A DNA stretch of 64,000 bases from Pseudomonas sp. S06B 330. Lineage in GTDB: Bacteria > Pseudomonadota > Gammaproteobacteria > Pseudomonadales > Pseudomonadaceae. The stretch is from positions 3,406,501 through 3,470,500 of the forward strand of contig NZ_CP088149.1 in assembly GCF_002845275.2 (NCBI RefSeq), given 5' to 3'. A model generated the notes under the pieces. That model did no database searches and was not told where the DNA came from. It saw only the letters and a list, made by a program, of their open reading frames with translations. Both the position numbers and the translations under genes were made by a program. Of this stretch, positions 8,197-16,031 are shown in pieces. Numbering within the stretch: the stretch's first letter is position 1; each line of letters opens with the position of its first letter.

Positions 8197-9138
8197 ATGA
8201 GCAAGATAGCCATCATTCAGCGGCCGCCAGTACTGCTCGATCGCAGCACGACGATCATCCGAGCCGTGCAATCGGTCGTTGAGGCTGCGGCGGCAGGAGC
8301 CTCGTTGATTGTTTTGCCCGAATCATTCATTCCAGGTTACCCGTCGTGGATCTGGCGGCTGGCGGCGGGAAAAGACGGGGCTTTAATGGGCCAGTTGCAC
8401 ACCCGACTACTGGCCAATGCCGTCGATATCGCGCACGGTGACCTGAGCGAATTGTGCGAGGCCGCCAGCGCCAACGCCGTGACAATCGTATGCGGCATCA
8501 ATGAATGCGAGCGGTGTAATGGCGGCGGCACGCTCTACAACAGCGTAGTCGTTATCGGTACGAACGGCGAAGTGCTCAACCGACATCGCAAGCTGATGCC
8601 AACGAACCCCGAGCGCATGGTCCATGGTTTCGGTGATGGGTCAGGGTTACGTACGGTCGATACCCCCGTCGGCCGCATCGGTACGCTCATCTGCTGGGAA
8701 AACTACATGCCCCTGGCGCGCTATTCGCTGTATGCCCAAGGCGTGGAAATCTACGTCGCCCCCACGTACGACGCCGGCGAAGGCTGGATCAGCACCATGC
8801 GTCACATCGCACTCGAAGGTCGCTGCTGGGTGATCAGCAGTGGCACCTCGCTGCGCGGCAGCGACATTCCCGATGACTTTCCGAGTCGCCTGCAACTGTT
8901 TCCCGATCCGGACGAGTGGATCAACGACGGCGACTCGGTGGTGGTCAATCCTCAAGGCAAGATCACTGCCGGTCCATTACACCGGGAGGCAGGTATTCTG
9001 TATGCGGACATCGACGTTTCACTCGTGGCGCCAGCGCGGCGGACGCTCGACGTCACAGGGCACTATGCGCGCCCTGATATTTTCGAACTGCAGGTGCGAC
9101 GCACACCGGCGACAGCGGTGCGCTACATCAACGGGTGA
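8197..9138 (+). CDS. Nitrilase (carbon-nitrogen hydrolase)
   Basis: This 313-residue enzyme hydrolyses R-CN to the carboxylic acid and ammonia. The triad is complete: E42 in LPESFIPGYP, K132 in NRHRKLMPT and C166 in GTLICWENYMPLARY. CWEN after the nucleophile is the pattern of true nitrilases, not of amidases. The length fits aliphatic or arylacetonitrilases. AGGAGA precedes the ATG at 8197. A GFA-type gene follows in the same direction within 72 bases, before a terminator, and an HxlR regulator is divergent. The substrate is not deducible; plant nitriles are a fair guess for this genus. Confidence 0.9.
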   Translation: MSKIAIIQRPPVLLDRSTTIIRAVQSVVEAAAAGASLIVLPESFIPGYPSWIWRLAAGKDGALMGQLHTRLLANAVDIAHGDLSELCEAASANAVTIVCGINECERCNGGGTLYNSVVVIGTNGEVLNRHRKLMPTNPERMVHGFGDGSGLRTVDTPVGRIGTLICWENYMPLARYSLYAQGVEIYVAPTYDAGEGWISTMRHIALEGRCWVISSGTSLRGSDIPDDFPSRLQLFPDPDEWINDGDSVVVNPQGKITAGPLHREAGILYADIDVSLVAPARRTLDVTGHYARPDIFELQVRRTPATAVRYING

Positions 9139-9209
9139 CGCTAACCAACGCTCAGGTGATCCATGCCAACGTCGGCGGTAAGTGTAAATCCTGATGAAGG
9201 AGTCATTCC

Positions 9210-9644
9210 ATGAGCATTCAAAGGTCTTATAAAGGCAGTTGTTTTTGCGGCGCAGTCGAATTCACCGTCAGCGGTGAGCCGACCGCAATGGGCTATTGCC
9301 ATTGCGAGTCGTGTCGACATTGGTCAGCAGCCCCGGTCAATGCCTTCACGCTGTGGAAACCCGAGGCGGTGCAAGTGACTCGGGGGGCTGACAACATTGC
9401 CACCTACAACAAGACGCCGGCGAGTTATCGCAAATGGTGCAAGCGTTGCGGCGGACACCTCTTCACCGAACACCCTGGGATGGGGCTCATCGATGTGTAT
9501 GCCGCTGTCATCCCGGATCTCGCGTATTCGCCAGGTGTTCACGTCCATTACCAGGAGACCAAGCTGCGCATCAAAGACGGTTTGCCCAAGCTGAAGGATG
9601 TCCCGAGCGAATTAGGGGGGTCGGGGGACAGCGTGGACGAATAG
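9210..9644 (+). CDS. GFA (CENP-V/GFA) family zinc protein
   Basis: This 144-residue protein has the family zinc ligands in order: GSCFCGAVEF near residues 9-18, YCHCESCRHW near 29-38 and a third cysteine pair in WCKRCGGHLF near 76-85. The family is named after glutathione-dependent formaldehyde-activating enzyme, but most members have no proven activity. AAGGAG lies before the ATG. It sits between the nitrilase and a strong terminator, so co-transcription with the nitrilase is likely. Whether it handles a nitrile by-product is only a guess. Confidence 0.88.
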   Translation: MSIQRSYKGSCFCGAVEFTVSGEPTAMGYCHCESCRHWSAAPVNAFTLWKPEAVQVTRGADNIATYNKTPASYRKWCKRCGGHLFTEHPGMGLIDVYAAVIPDLAYSPGVHVHYQETKLRIKDGLPKLKDVPSELGGSGDSVDE

Positions 9645-9693
9645 CACTGGCGCGTTCGACCTGGTTTGCGACGAGAGACAGGCCGTAAAAAAA

Positions 9694-9719
9694 GGAAGCC
9701 GGGGCTCGCCCCGACTTCC
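9694..9719. terminator. Bidirectional intrinsic terminator
   Basis: GGAAG-C-CGGGG, a short loop, then CCCCG-A-CTTCC form a near-perfect 10-bp stem. Seven As lie on the left (9687-9693) and Ts on the right. It can end the nitrilase-GFA transcript on the plus strand and the triple-RidA transcript on the minus strand. Confidence 0.85.
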
Positions 9720-9806
9720 CTTTCTCATCACTGGGATATGCGCATTGGCATTCCCCTTCGGCACAACCAGCCATCCTGTCCGCTTCTATAGAAAAATAAA
9801 TGCCTG

Positions 9807-11078
9807 CTATTTTTCTGGCGGCGTGCCTTCAGCATTTGACACAACAACTTCGATTTGAACTAGAGCATTTTCAGGCAGCGCTGACACACCCACTATTCGG
9901 CGTGCAGGCACGCCACCTGGAAAAAATACCGTGTAAACCTCATCCAGTGCCGCACTGTCTTCGATATCTTTAAGGAAGATATTGACCTTAACGACATCGC
10001 TCATGACGTGGCCGACACGTTCGACAATTGCCTTAATATTTTTCAAGCACTGCTCAGTCTGCTCTCTTACCCCCCCACCCACCACGTTCCCGGTGGCAGG
10101 GTCCAACGGTAATTGCGCAGAGAGGTGATTGTAATGTGAAAAGGCGACAGTTTGTGTAGAGAGTGCATGTAGAGGGGCGTGCGCTGTATTGTTTGCCTTT
10201 ATGACTATCCCGTGCCGGTCTTCAACAATTTGCGGTGGCGTACCATCGCCGTGTGATACAACGGCTTCCACTTGTACTAACGCATCCATGGGCAACGCTG
10301 AGACCGCAACGGTAGTGCGCGCGGGGAAGTAGGCTACCGTCCTGGCGATGGCCGAGTCCGGGAAAAAGGTGGTGTAAACTTCGTTGACATGCTCGATATC
10401 CGAGAGGTTTTTAACAAAAATAGTAACTTTTACGATGTCATCAAAAGGAACGTCAATGCCTTCTAAAATTGCCTTGATGTTTTTCAAGCACTGCACCGCT
10501 TGTTCTTTTACACCACCCGCCACCAACTTACCTGTTTTCGGATCAATAGGCAGTTGCGCCGACAGGTTGTTGTAATGCGAAAAAGCCACGGTCTGCGCAG
10601 ACAGTGTGCTGACCGGTGCGTTCTCCGTGTTCCTTACAGTTTTGACCAGATCGCCAGCCTGCGGCGCCTGTGGAATAGTACCTTCGCCGTTTGAAATCAG
10701 TGCTTCCACTTGCACTAAAGCATTCATGGGCAACGCCGCAACGGCGACTGTCGTCAGCACTGGAACATAGTCAGGGAAGTACGCTGCATAGACACTGTTA
10801 ACAACGTCAATATCTGCGATATCTTTAAGGAAAATGGTAACCCTGACGACATCCTCCATCACATGAGCGATGCTTTCTACAATCGTCTTGATGTTTTTGA
10901 AACACTGTTCAGCTTGTTCTTTTGCACCACCTGCTACTAACGCACCCGATGCGGGGTCGATAGGTAACTGAGCGGAAAGATTATTATAGTGTGAGAATGC
11001 TACGGATTGTGAGTATGGACCTATTCCTGTTGGAGCATTTTCTGTATTTCTCGCCAATACAGCGTTATAGCCACTCAT
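9807..11078 (-). CDS. Three tandem RidA (YjgF/UK114) domains in one protein
   Basis: RidA proteins are about 130 residues and trimeric; they deaminate reactive enamines and imines. This 423-residue protein contains three copies, at about 1-130, 147-280 and 291-420. Each has SVAFSHYNNLSAQLP-like and EQ..QC.KNIK motifs and a V.VEA or V.IEV end with the active-site glutamate (E125, E271, E410). The substrate-binding arginine of RidA is kept in copies two (R254 in FPARTT) and three (R393 in VPARRI). In copy one it is leucine (L108 in VPVLTT). Copy two has an extra segment before its arginine. Start 11078 has GGGAG upstream. The fusion may fold as a pseudo-trimer on one chain. Function is untested. 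Confidence 0.85.
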   Translation of the reverse strand: MSGYNAVLARNTENAPTGIGPYSQSVAFSHYNNLSAQLPIDPASGALVAGGAKEQAEQCFKNIKTIVESIAHVMEDVVRVTIFLKDIADIDVVNSVYAAYFPDYVPVLTTVAVAALPMNALVQVEALISNGEGTIPQAPQAGDLVKTVRNTENAPVSTLSAQTVAFSHYNNLSAQLPIDPKTGKLVAGGVKEQAVQCLKNIKAILEGIDVPFDDIVKVTIFVKNLSDIEHVNEVYTTFFPDSAIARTVAYFPARTTVAVSALPMDALVQVEAVVSHGDGTPPQIVEDRHGIVIKANNTAHAPLHALSTQTVAFSHYNHLSAQLPLDPATGNVVGGGVREQTEQCLKNIKAIVERVGHVMSDVVKVNIFLKDIEDSAALDEVYTVFFPGGVPARRIVGVSALPENALVQIEVVVSNAEGTPPEK

Positions 11079-11299
11079 AACAGTACTCCCAATGCTTTGG
11101 GACTTCGCGGGTTGTGTGGCAAGCACATGTTCCATTGCGCTATCGGCGGCTGCCACCGTTTGTCCGGGTAACCAAACTCACCTCCAACGTGAGTCAGTGC
11201 CGGGGGGCTCCATGGAGCAGGAACAAGTGTAGTGGTAGTTTCCAATGGGCAACGGCAACATCCTGTGCTGTGCTCAACGACGGGGCAGAGCCGCCGGGT

Positions 11300-12190
11300 T
11301 CAGGGCGCGTCGCCCTCGTCCTTTACTTCGCTCCAGCTGCTATCGGGGTCGAAACGCATAATGGCGGCAGCCTTCTTGGTGCTGTCCCGGCCGAGGTCTT
11401 TCTCGAATACTTCACCGTCGTGGCTGATCATGAAGCTCATCACGCCGGTTTCTCCATACTTCGTCGGCCAGGCGATCACGGCAAAGCCGCGCGTCATGCG
11501 CTCGTCGATCTTATAATCATAAGCGCCGCCCGGCGCCGAGGGGCCTTGGGCAGTGAGGATGCGGTAGTGATAGCCGTGCCAGTCATCGCCTATCGCGGCA
11601 TCACCGAACAGCGGCCCGAGAGGACTTTCCTCGACGCCCTCTTCTTCAGGCCAGTACAGGCCATCGAACTGCCCGTCGCTACTGAGAATCTTCTGCGCGT
11701 ATTCGAGGACCCCATCGCCATTGCGATCAACCTCAGCGTAATCCATCTGCGCGTCGTGATAGGCGCGCACCCCCTGGATGGTCGCCAATTCGTTGCGTCC
11801 GATGCGACGCAGGCGGATTTCTTCGGCACCGGCTCGGGTATCGAATGCCCAACCGCTGGCAACGTGCTTGATGGGAATCGGAAACACCCAGGATTTTTCG
11901 CCGACCACCAGATGCGCACGATCCGGGCTGTCAAGCTGAACCAGATGCCTTTCCCGATAGAGAGAAAGAAAGGCGTCGACATCATCGCGGTCGACGTTCT
12001 CGGTTGGGATGTAACTCTTCCAGTCGCTGCCGAGTAGGTTCACCAACTGTTGGCTTTTGCTCTGCTCGTTAGCAAGCGCCTGCACCAGTGCTTCGCCGGC
12101 GCTCTCCGCGCTGGGAAAGTGTTGTTGGGCATAACTGCCGGATGTCCAGAACAGGAGCAGAACCAGCGCAAATCGACCTGCAGCATTCAT
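11300..12190 (-). CDS. DUF2950 exported protein
   Basis: This 296-residue protein has a signal peptide (MNAAGRFALVLLLFWTSGSYAQ). The DUF2950 features follow: F.S...A..AL..A at the front, a central DYAEVDRNGDGVLEYAQK calcium-like loop, then GLYWP, a GYHYRIL segment and a C-terminal ARGF.VIAWP-like block. The start at 12190 is chosen for GAGAGGAG upstream. It lies 14 bases after the DUF3300 gene and is almost certainly co-transcribed with it; the two families commonly occur together in Proteobacteria. The role is unknown and the location is the periplasm. Confidence 0.88.
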   Translation of the reverse strand: MNAAGRFALVLLLFWTSGSYAQQHFPSAESAGEALVQALANEQSKSQQLVNLLGSDWKSYIPTENVDRDDVDAFLSLYRERHLVQLDSPDRAHLVVGEKSWVFPIPIKHVASGWAFDTRAGAEEIRLRRIGRNELATIQGVRAYHDAQMDYAEVDRNGDGVLEYAQKILSSDGQFDGLYWPEEEGVEESPLGPLFGDAAIGDDWHGYHYRILTAQGPSAPGGAYDYKIDERMTRGFAVIAWPTKYGETGVMSFMISHDGEVFEKDLGRDSTKKAAAIMRFDPDSSWSEVKDEGDAP

Positions 12191-12204
12191 AACCGACTCT
12201 CCTC

Positions 12205-13788
12205 TCAACGGCGACGGCCGCCACCGTGGGATTGTGTCCGTACGGGGCGTTGCACCTGGTGGCCCGCAGACGCCGCAGAGGGTCGCTTGAGGCTCTGCTG
12301 GCTGACCTGGCCGCGATTGCTCGCGACGCGTGACGGCGCAGGGTCGCGCACACCGGCCAACGCATTATTGCGGGGCGCCTTGGCGCCAGCATGTTGCTGG
12401 CGCACCTGCTGGCGTACCTGCTGGTTGTGCGCTGGCTGCTTTTGTTGGCGATTCTGCAAGGACGCCTGCGTACGTTGGCGATCTTGCAAGGACGCCTGCG
12501 CACGTTGGCGATCTTGCAGGGACGCCTGGGCACGTTCGCGGGTCTGAGCGTCATTTTTCAGCTGGCGGTCGGCAACCTGGGCGCGTTCGCGTGCGCTACC
12601 GGACTGCCCGATGCCATGTTGCTGCAGGCTTTGCTGGGCGCGCTCGCGGTCAGCACTCTGCACGCGTTGGCGGGCCTCAAGGTTACTGGTTGCCGGTGCT
12701 TCGATGCCACGCTGGGCGAGGCTTTCTCGGGCACGCGCGCGGTCTGCAGTACGGGCCGGCGTGTCGCCGCGCAAGGCTGTACGCTGTGCGCTGCCGGGCA
12801 AGCGCCGGTCGTATTGGGCTCGACTGGCCTGGTCACGGTACGGTACGCCGTTGCGGTATTGCGGATTGTGCTGCCACTTGTTCTCGTTGGTATTGATCCT
12901 GCGGTTTGCGTTGATGTTGTTGTAGCGATTGACGTTGATATCGACGTCATTGCTCCCCCAGTCACAATCCCCCCACAGCGAGTTGACGATTGCGATGCCA
13001 GCACCGAAAGCCAAGCCGGTCGCCAACGCCGTGCCGATGGTATAAGCCGGCGACGGCGGGTAATACGCCGGTGGGTAGGACGGATTGGACCAACTGCCAT
13101 ACGCCACATTGGGGTTGTAGCTCGGGACGTACACGACCTGCGGATTGGTCGGCTGGATAACAATGGTTTGGGCCGGTGCGGCAGCTTGCACCACAGTGGT
13201 CGTACCAGCCGCGGGGGCGCTTGCCGGTTGCACAATGACGGTCTGCTGAGCGTTCGATTCCAGGTGACCGGCGTCCTTGGCCTTAGCGCGCAGGCGCTGC
13301 ACCGAATTCATCACCGCGTCGGGCTGGGCGAGAAACGCATCGCCGACTCGCTGCACCCAGGCCGGGTCCTGACCGAGGGTGTCCAGCACCTGCGGAAACG
13401 CCACCAACGATTGCACACTTGGGTCCCAAGGCTGGTTGGCGACCTGTTTGACGGCAGCATCACCGCTGACGTTCGGATGAGCCTTGGACCAGGCAACTGC
13501 ATCGGTGACATTGCCTGGATAGGTGGTGGCCATCAGCACCTGAGCCAACAATGCATCCGGATACAGCGCCAACGGTGCCAACATCTGATCAAGCTGCTCA
13601 GGGCTGAACACCGCCTCGCTTGGCGCGGCCGCAGGGGCCGGTGCAGGCGATGTGGCCGGTGTAGCCGGTGCGGCCGATGCGGGCGCCGTGGCCGCAGCAG
13701 TCTTGGGCTGCGAATCTTCATCGGAGCAACCCAGGAGCGCGAGCATGGCGATGGTGAGTAGAATCGCCCGGTGAAGGCAGGCAGACAT
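12205..13788 (-). CDS. DUF3300 lipoprotein with Gln/Arg-rich repeat tail
   Basis: This 527-residue protein has a lipobox (MLALLGC) and an Ala/Pro-rich linker. The DUF3300 domain lies at about 60-250, with QLDQMLAPLALYPDALLAQVLMA, YPGNVTDA and VVYVPSYNPNVAYG. A short glycine/alanine-rich hydrophobic segment follows, then a very polar tail of about 230 residues. The tail contains repeated RERAQ and ASLQDRQR units, which at DNA level are three perfect 30-bp tandem units. AGAGGAG precedes the ATG. It is anchored to a membrane by its lipid, and the tail is probably disordered or coiled. It heads the operon with DUF2950. Confidence 0.88.
   Translation of the reverse strand: MSACLHRAILLTIAMLALLGCSDEDSQPKTAAATAPASAAPATPATSPAPAPAAAPSEAVFSPEQLDQMLAPLALYPDALLAQVLMATTYPGNVTDAVAWSKAHPNVSGDAAVKQVANQPWDPSVQSLVAFPQVLDTLGQDPAWVQRVGDAFLAQPDAVMNSVQRLRAKAKDAGHLESNAQQTVIVQPASAPAAGTTTVVQAAAPAQTIVIQPTNPQVVYVPSYNPNVAYGSWSNPSYPPAYYPPSPAYTIGTALATGLAFGAGIAIVNSLWGDCDWGSNDVDINVNRYNNINANRRINTNENKWQHNPQYRNGVPYRDQASRAQYDRRLPGSAQRTALRGDTPARTADRARARESLAQRGIEAPATSNLEARQRVQSADRERAQQSLQQHGIGQSGSARERAQVADRQLKNDAQTRERAQASLQDRQRAQASLQDRQRTQASLQNRQQKQPAHNQQVRQQVRQQHAGAKAPRNNALAGVRDPAPSRVASNRGQVSQQSLKRPSAASAGHQVQRPVRTQSHGGGRRR
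12451..12540. repeat. Three tandem 30-bp repeats inside the DUF3300 gene
   Basis: Units start at 12451, 12481 and 12511 and differ at only a few bases. Each encodes a decapeptide of the type RQRAQASLQD on the minus strand. The 30-base period keeps the frame, so unit number can change by slippage without breaking the protein. Confidence 0.85.
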
Positions 13789-13976
13789 GACGATGCTCCT
13801 CTGGGAGAAACGGCAGTATGGAACGTTGGCGCGCTGACACCCAACGGGTTAACGACTCGGCTAGTGACGCCCGCAACACCCTGCGCAGCGCGTAAACAGT
13901 ATCAGCGTAGAAGAGAAAATGCGCTGCCGGATGTACAACTACACCTACCCGCTATTCTTTAAGCATCTGTTTTCCC

Positions 13977-14090
13977 TATCACCTACAACCCAGCCCGGAT
14001 ATCGACACCGCGATATGCCCTGATATGCCTGCGGACGTTGGGCTGGCACTGCATAGTGCAACACTGCACGGCGGCAAGCCTACGGGATAA
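13977..14090 (+). pseudogene. Fragment of a PhyH dioxygenase gene
   Basis: The frame from 13977 reads HLQPSPDIDTAICPDMPAD and then VGLALHSATLHGGKPTG, and stops at 14088-14090. This matches residues 173-203 of the intact PhyH protein at 6566-7342, including the distal iron ligand segment SATLHG. DNA identity is high but broken by many silent changes. Nothing before 13977 continues the match. The fragment ends 32 bases before the YdeI-family gene, so it is the scar of a lost PhyH paralogue. The rest of the gap from 13789 to 14122 holds no gene I can support. Confidence 0.78.
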
Positions 14091-14122
14091 GACAGCCAGG
14101 CGTATTCGATAGAGGCATTGCA

Positions 14123-14677
14123 ATGACAACAATCGATGTGAAATCCCGATTCGACGCAAAGCTGCTTCGTCCGGCAAGGGCTGGGAATGATACGTCGTGG
14201 GCATTTGTAGTACTGCCAAGGGACGCGAGTGAACAGCTTCCAAGGCGAGGAAGAACGACCGTTGAAGGTACGATCAATGGGCACCCTTTCCAGGCGACCC
14301 TTGAGCCGGATGGTCAGCTAAGTCATTGGCTACAAGTAAGTAGAGCGTTACTCCAAGCCGCAGGCGCGGCTGTTGGAGATACCGTTACACTAGAGCTGAC
14401 CCCTGTGAAGAAGGAACCCGAGCCTGACATCCCAGCAGATTTTCAGGAGGCACTGGCAGCCACTCCTGAGGCCCGTAAAGCCTGGAACAAGACGACAACC
14501 ATCGCACGAGTAGACTGGATACACTGGATTACTTCAGCCAAGCAACTTAAGACGCGCGCCAAACGAATTGATAATGCCTGCGATATGCTTGCATCCGGCA
14601 AGAAGCAGGTGTGCTGTTTCGACCCGTCCGGCTATTACAGTAAGGCCTTCCGGGCGCCCGAGGCAGAAAATCTTTAA
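14123..14677 (+). CDS. YdeI/OmpD-associated family protein with DUF1905 domain
   Basis: This 184-residue protein combines two parts. Residues 5-90 form a DUF1905 beta-barrel (FDAKLLRPAR, TVEGTINGHPFQATL, GAAVGDTVTLEL). Residues 105-184 are the YdeI-like helical region (PADFQEALAATPEARKAW, HWITSAKQLKTRAKRIDNACDML). Members have been linked to bacteriocin tolerance, but the molecular role is unclear. GAGG lies upstream of the ATG. A terminator follows the stop. The last residues, SKAFRAPEAENL, recur as a remnant at 749-802. Confidence 0.85.
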   Translation: MTTIDVKSRFDAKLLRPARAGNDTSWAFVVLPRDASEQLPRRGRTTVEGTINGHPFQATLEPDGQLSHWLQVSRALLQAAGAAVGDTVTLELTPVKKEPEPDIPADFQEALAATPEARKAWNKTTTIARVDWIHWITSAKQLKTRAKRIDNACDMLASGKKQVCCFDPSGYYSKAFRAPEAENL

Positions 14678-14694
14678 ATCGCACTAATCGGCTC

Positions 14695-14714
14695 CCGGCT
14701 AAAGCCGGCCTTTT
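14695..14714 (+). terminator. Intrinsic terminator of the YdeI-family gene
   Basis: CCGGCT (14695-14700), a two-base loop and AGCCGG (14703-14708) are followed by CCTTTT, 18 bases after the stop. Confidence 0.75.
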
Positions 14715-15017
14715 AACTCAGAAGTCACCAGGGTACGGGTGGCGCCTAGGCTGGCGTTATCTTCGAACGCACGTATTGCAGTGGACAGCCAGGCCTGCAT
14801 CGTTGGCAAGCCCCCCAAAGCATGCCCTGCATTGCTCTTGAGCTTCATACGCGTAGGTTCAGGCGCCGCACTGCGACGCCAGGAGGGTGCCGGCGTGCAG
14901 CGTAGGGCCGTATGAATGGAGCGAGCGGTTTTGCCTACTTTTCCCAAGTGTATGGATAAGCCCCCCCAAGAGCATGATGGCCAACTGCACATGATCTTCG
15001 CCGCACGCCGACAATGG
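14715..15017. other. Intergenic stretch without a supported gene
   Basis: A minus-strand open frame of 97 codons crosses this stretch. It has no RBS, no recognisable domain and a composition unlike a coding region, so it is not called. The stretch lies downstream of both convergent transcription units. Confidence 0.5.
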
Positions 15018-16007
15018 CTACTTCACCAGCGATGCCCGAGCCGCCTGCACAGCTTGTTGATCCGCATGGTATGACGAACGCACCAGCGGCCCCGACGCCA
15101 CATTTTTGAAGCCCATCGCCAACGCTTGCTCCGCCAACCAGGCAAAGGTGTCCGGGTGCACGAAACGCTGCACCGGCAGATGGCTGCGCGAAGGCTGCAG
15201 GTACTGCCCCAGGGTCAGCATGTCGACCTGATGCTCGCGCATGCGCCGCATGACCTCGATCACCTCCTCATCGCTCTCGCCCAGGCCGAGCATCAGCCCG
15301 GACTTGGTTGGCACTCCCGGGACCCTTTGCTTGAAGTTCTCCAGCAGGTCCAGCGACCACTCGAAGTCCGACCCTGGCCGTGCCGCTCGGTACAGGCGCG
15401 GCACGGTTTCCAGGTTGTGGTTGAACACATCCGGCGGTTCCTGCGCGGTGATGGCCAGGGCTGCGTCCATACGCCCCCGGTAGTCCGGCACCAGAGTCTC
15501 CAGCTGAACACCCGGCGAAAGCCTGCGGATCTCGCGCAGGCAGTCGACGAAGTGCTGGGCGCCACCGTCGCGCAGGTCATCGCGGTCGACCGAGGTGATG
15601 ACCACATACTTCAACCCCAGGTCGGCGATGGCAATGGCCAGGTTCTTGGGCTCGTTGACGTCCAACGGTTTGGGTCGGCCGTGGCCGACGTCGCAGAACG
15701 GGCAACGTCGGGTGCAGATATCGCCCATGATCATGAACGTAGCCGTTGCGCCAGAAAAGCACTCGCCCAGGTTCGGACAGGATGCTTCCTCACAGACGCT
15801 GTGCAGTTTGTGCTTGCGCAACAGCGCCTTGACGCGGGCCACCTCGGGTGAGGTGGCAATCTCCACGCGGATCCAGGCCGGCTTGCGCGGCACGTCTTCG
15901 GTGGGCAGGATCTTCACCGGGATACGCGCCACCTTCTCGGCACCGCGCAGTTTCACGCCGGCCTGCAGGGGCTGTGGGCGAGTGACGACAGACGGGGTTT
16001 CGTTCAT
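15018..16007 (-). CDS. lipA: Lipoyl synthase
   Basis: This radical SAM enzyme inserts two sulfurs into octanoyl groups bound to lipoyl domains. It has the auxiliary cluster motif [12 protein letters not shown], the radical SAM motif CTRRCPFC, and the C-terminal RSSYHA serine that ligates the auxiliary cluster. The length, 329 residues, is normal. Start 16007 is favoured because GGAG lies seven bases before it; 16013 is also possible. It lies only 24 bases after gcvT and shares its strand, so it is probably the last gene of the glycine cleavage operon. There it would supply the cofactor of GcvH. A housekeeping lipA elsewhere in the genome is expected but not visible. Confidence 0.95.
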   Translation of the reverse strand: MNETPSVVTRPQPLQAGVKLRGAEKVARIPVKILPTEDVPRKPAWIRVEIATSPEVARVKALLRKHKLHSVCEEASCPNLGECFSGATATFMIMGDICTRRCPFCDVGHGRPKPLDVNEPKNLAIAIADLGLKYVVITSVDRDDLRDGGAQHFVDCLREIRRLSPGVQLETLVPDYRGRMDAALAITAQEPPDVFNHNLETVPRLYRAARPGSDFEWSLDLLENFKQRVPGVPTKSGLMLGLGESDEEVIEVMRRMREHQVDMLTLGQYLQPSRSHLPVQRFVHPDTFAWLAEQALAMGFKNVASGPLVRSSYHADQQAVQAARASLVK

Positions 16008-16031
16008 GCTCATGCTCCAGCAGTCTGGCCT

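Noticed and set aside
12451..12540. CRISPR-like direct repeats
   Set aside because: The 30-bp units are adjacent without spacers and keep the reading frame of the DUF3300 gene.
14699..14992. Minus-strand open frame of 97 codons between the YdeI gene and lipA
   Set aside because: It has no RBS, no domain I recognise and overlaps a terminator at one end.
14990..15060. Similarity of the lipA 3' end, read on the plus strand, to the PhyH segment DADNRYFAS
   Set aside because: Only about ten codons agree loosely, the stretch overlaps the normal lipA C-terminus, and no further PhyH sequence flanks it. Chance is the simpler reading.
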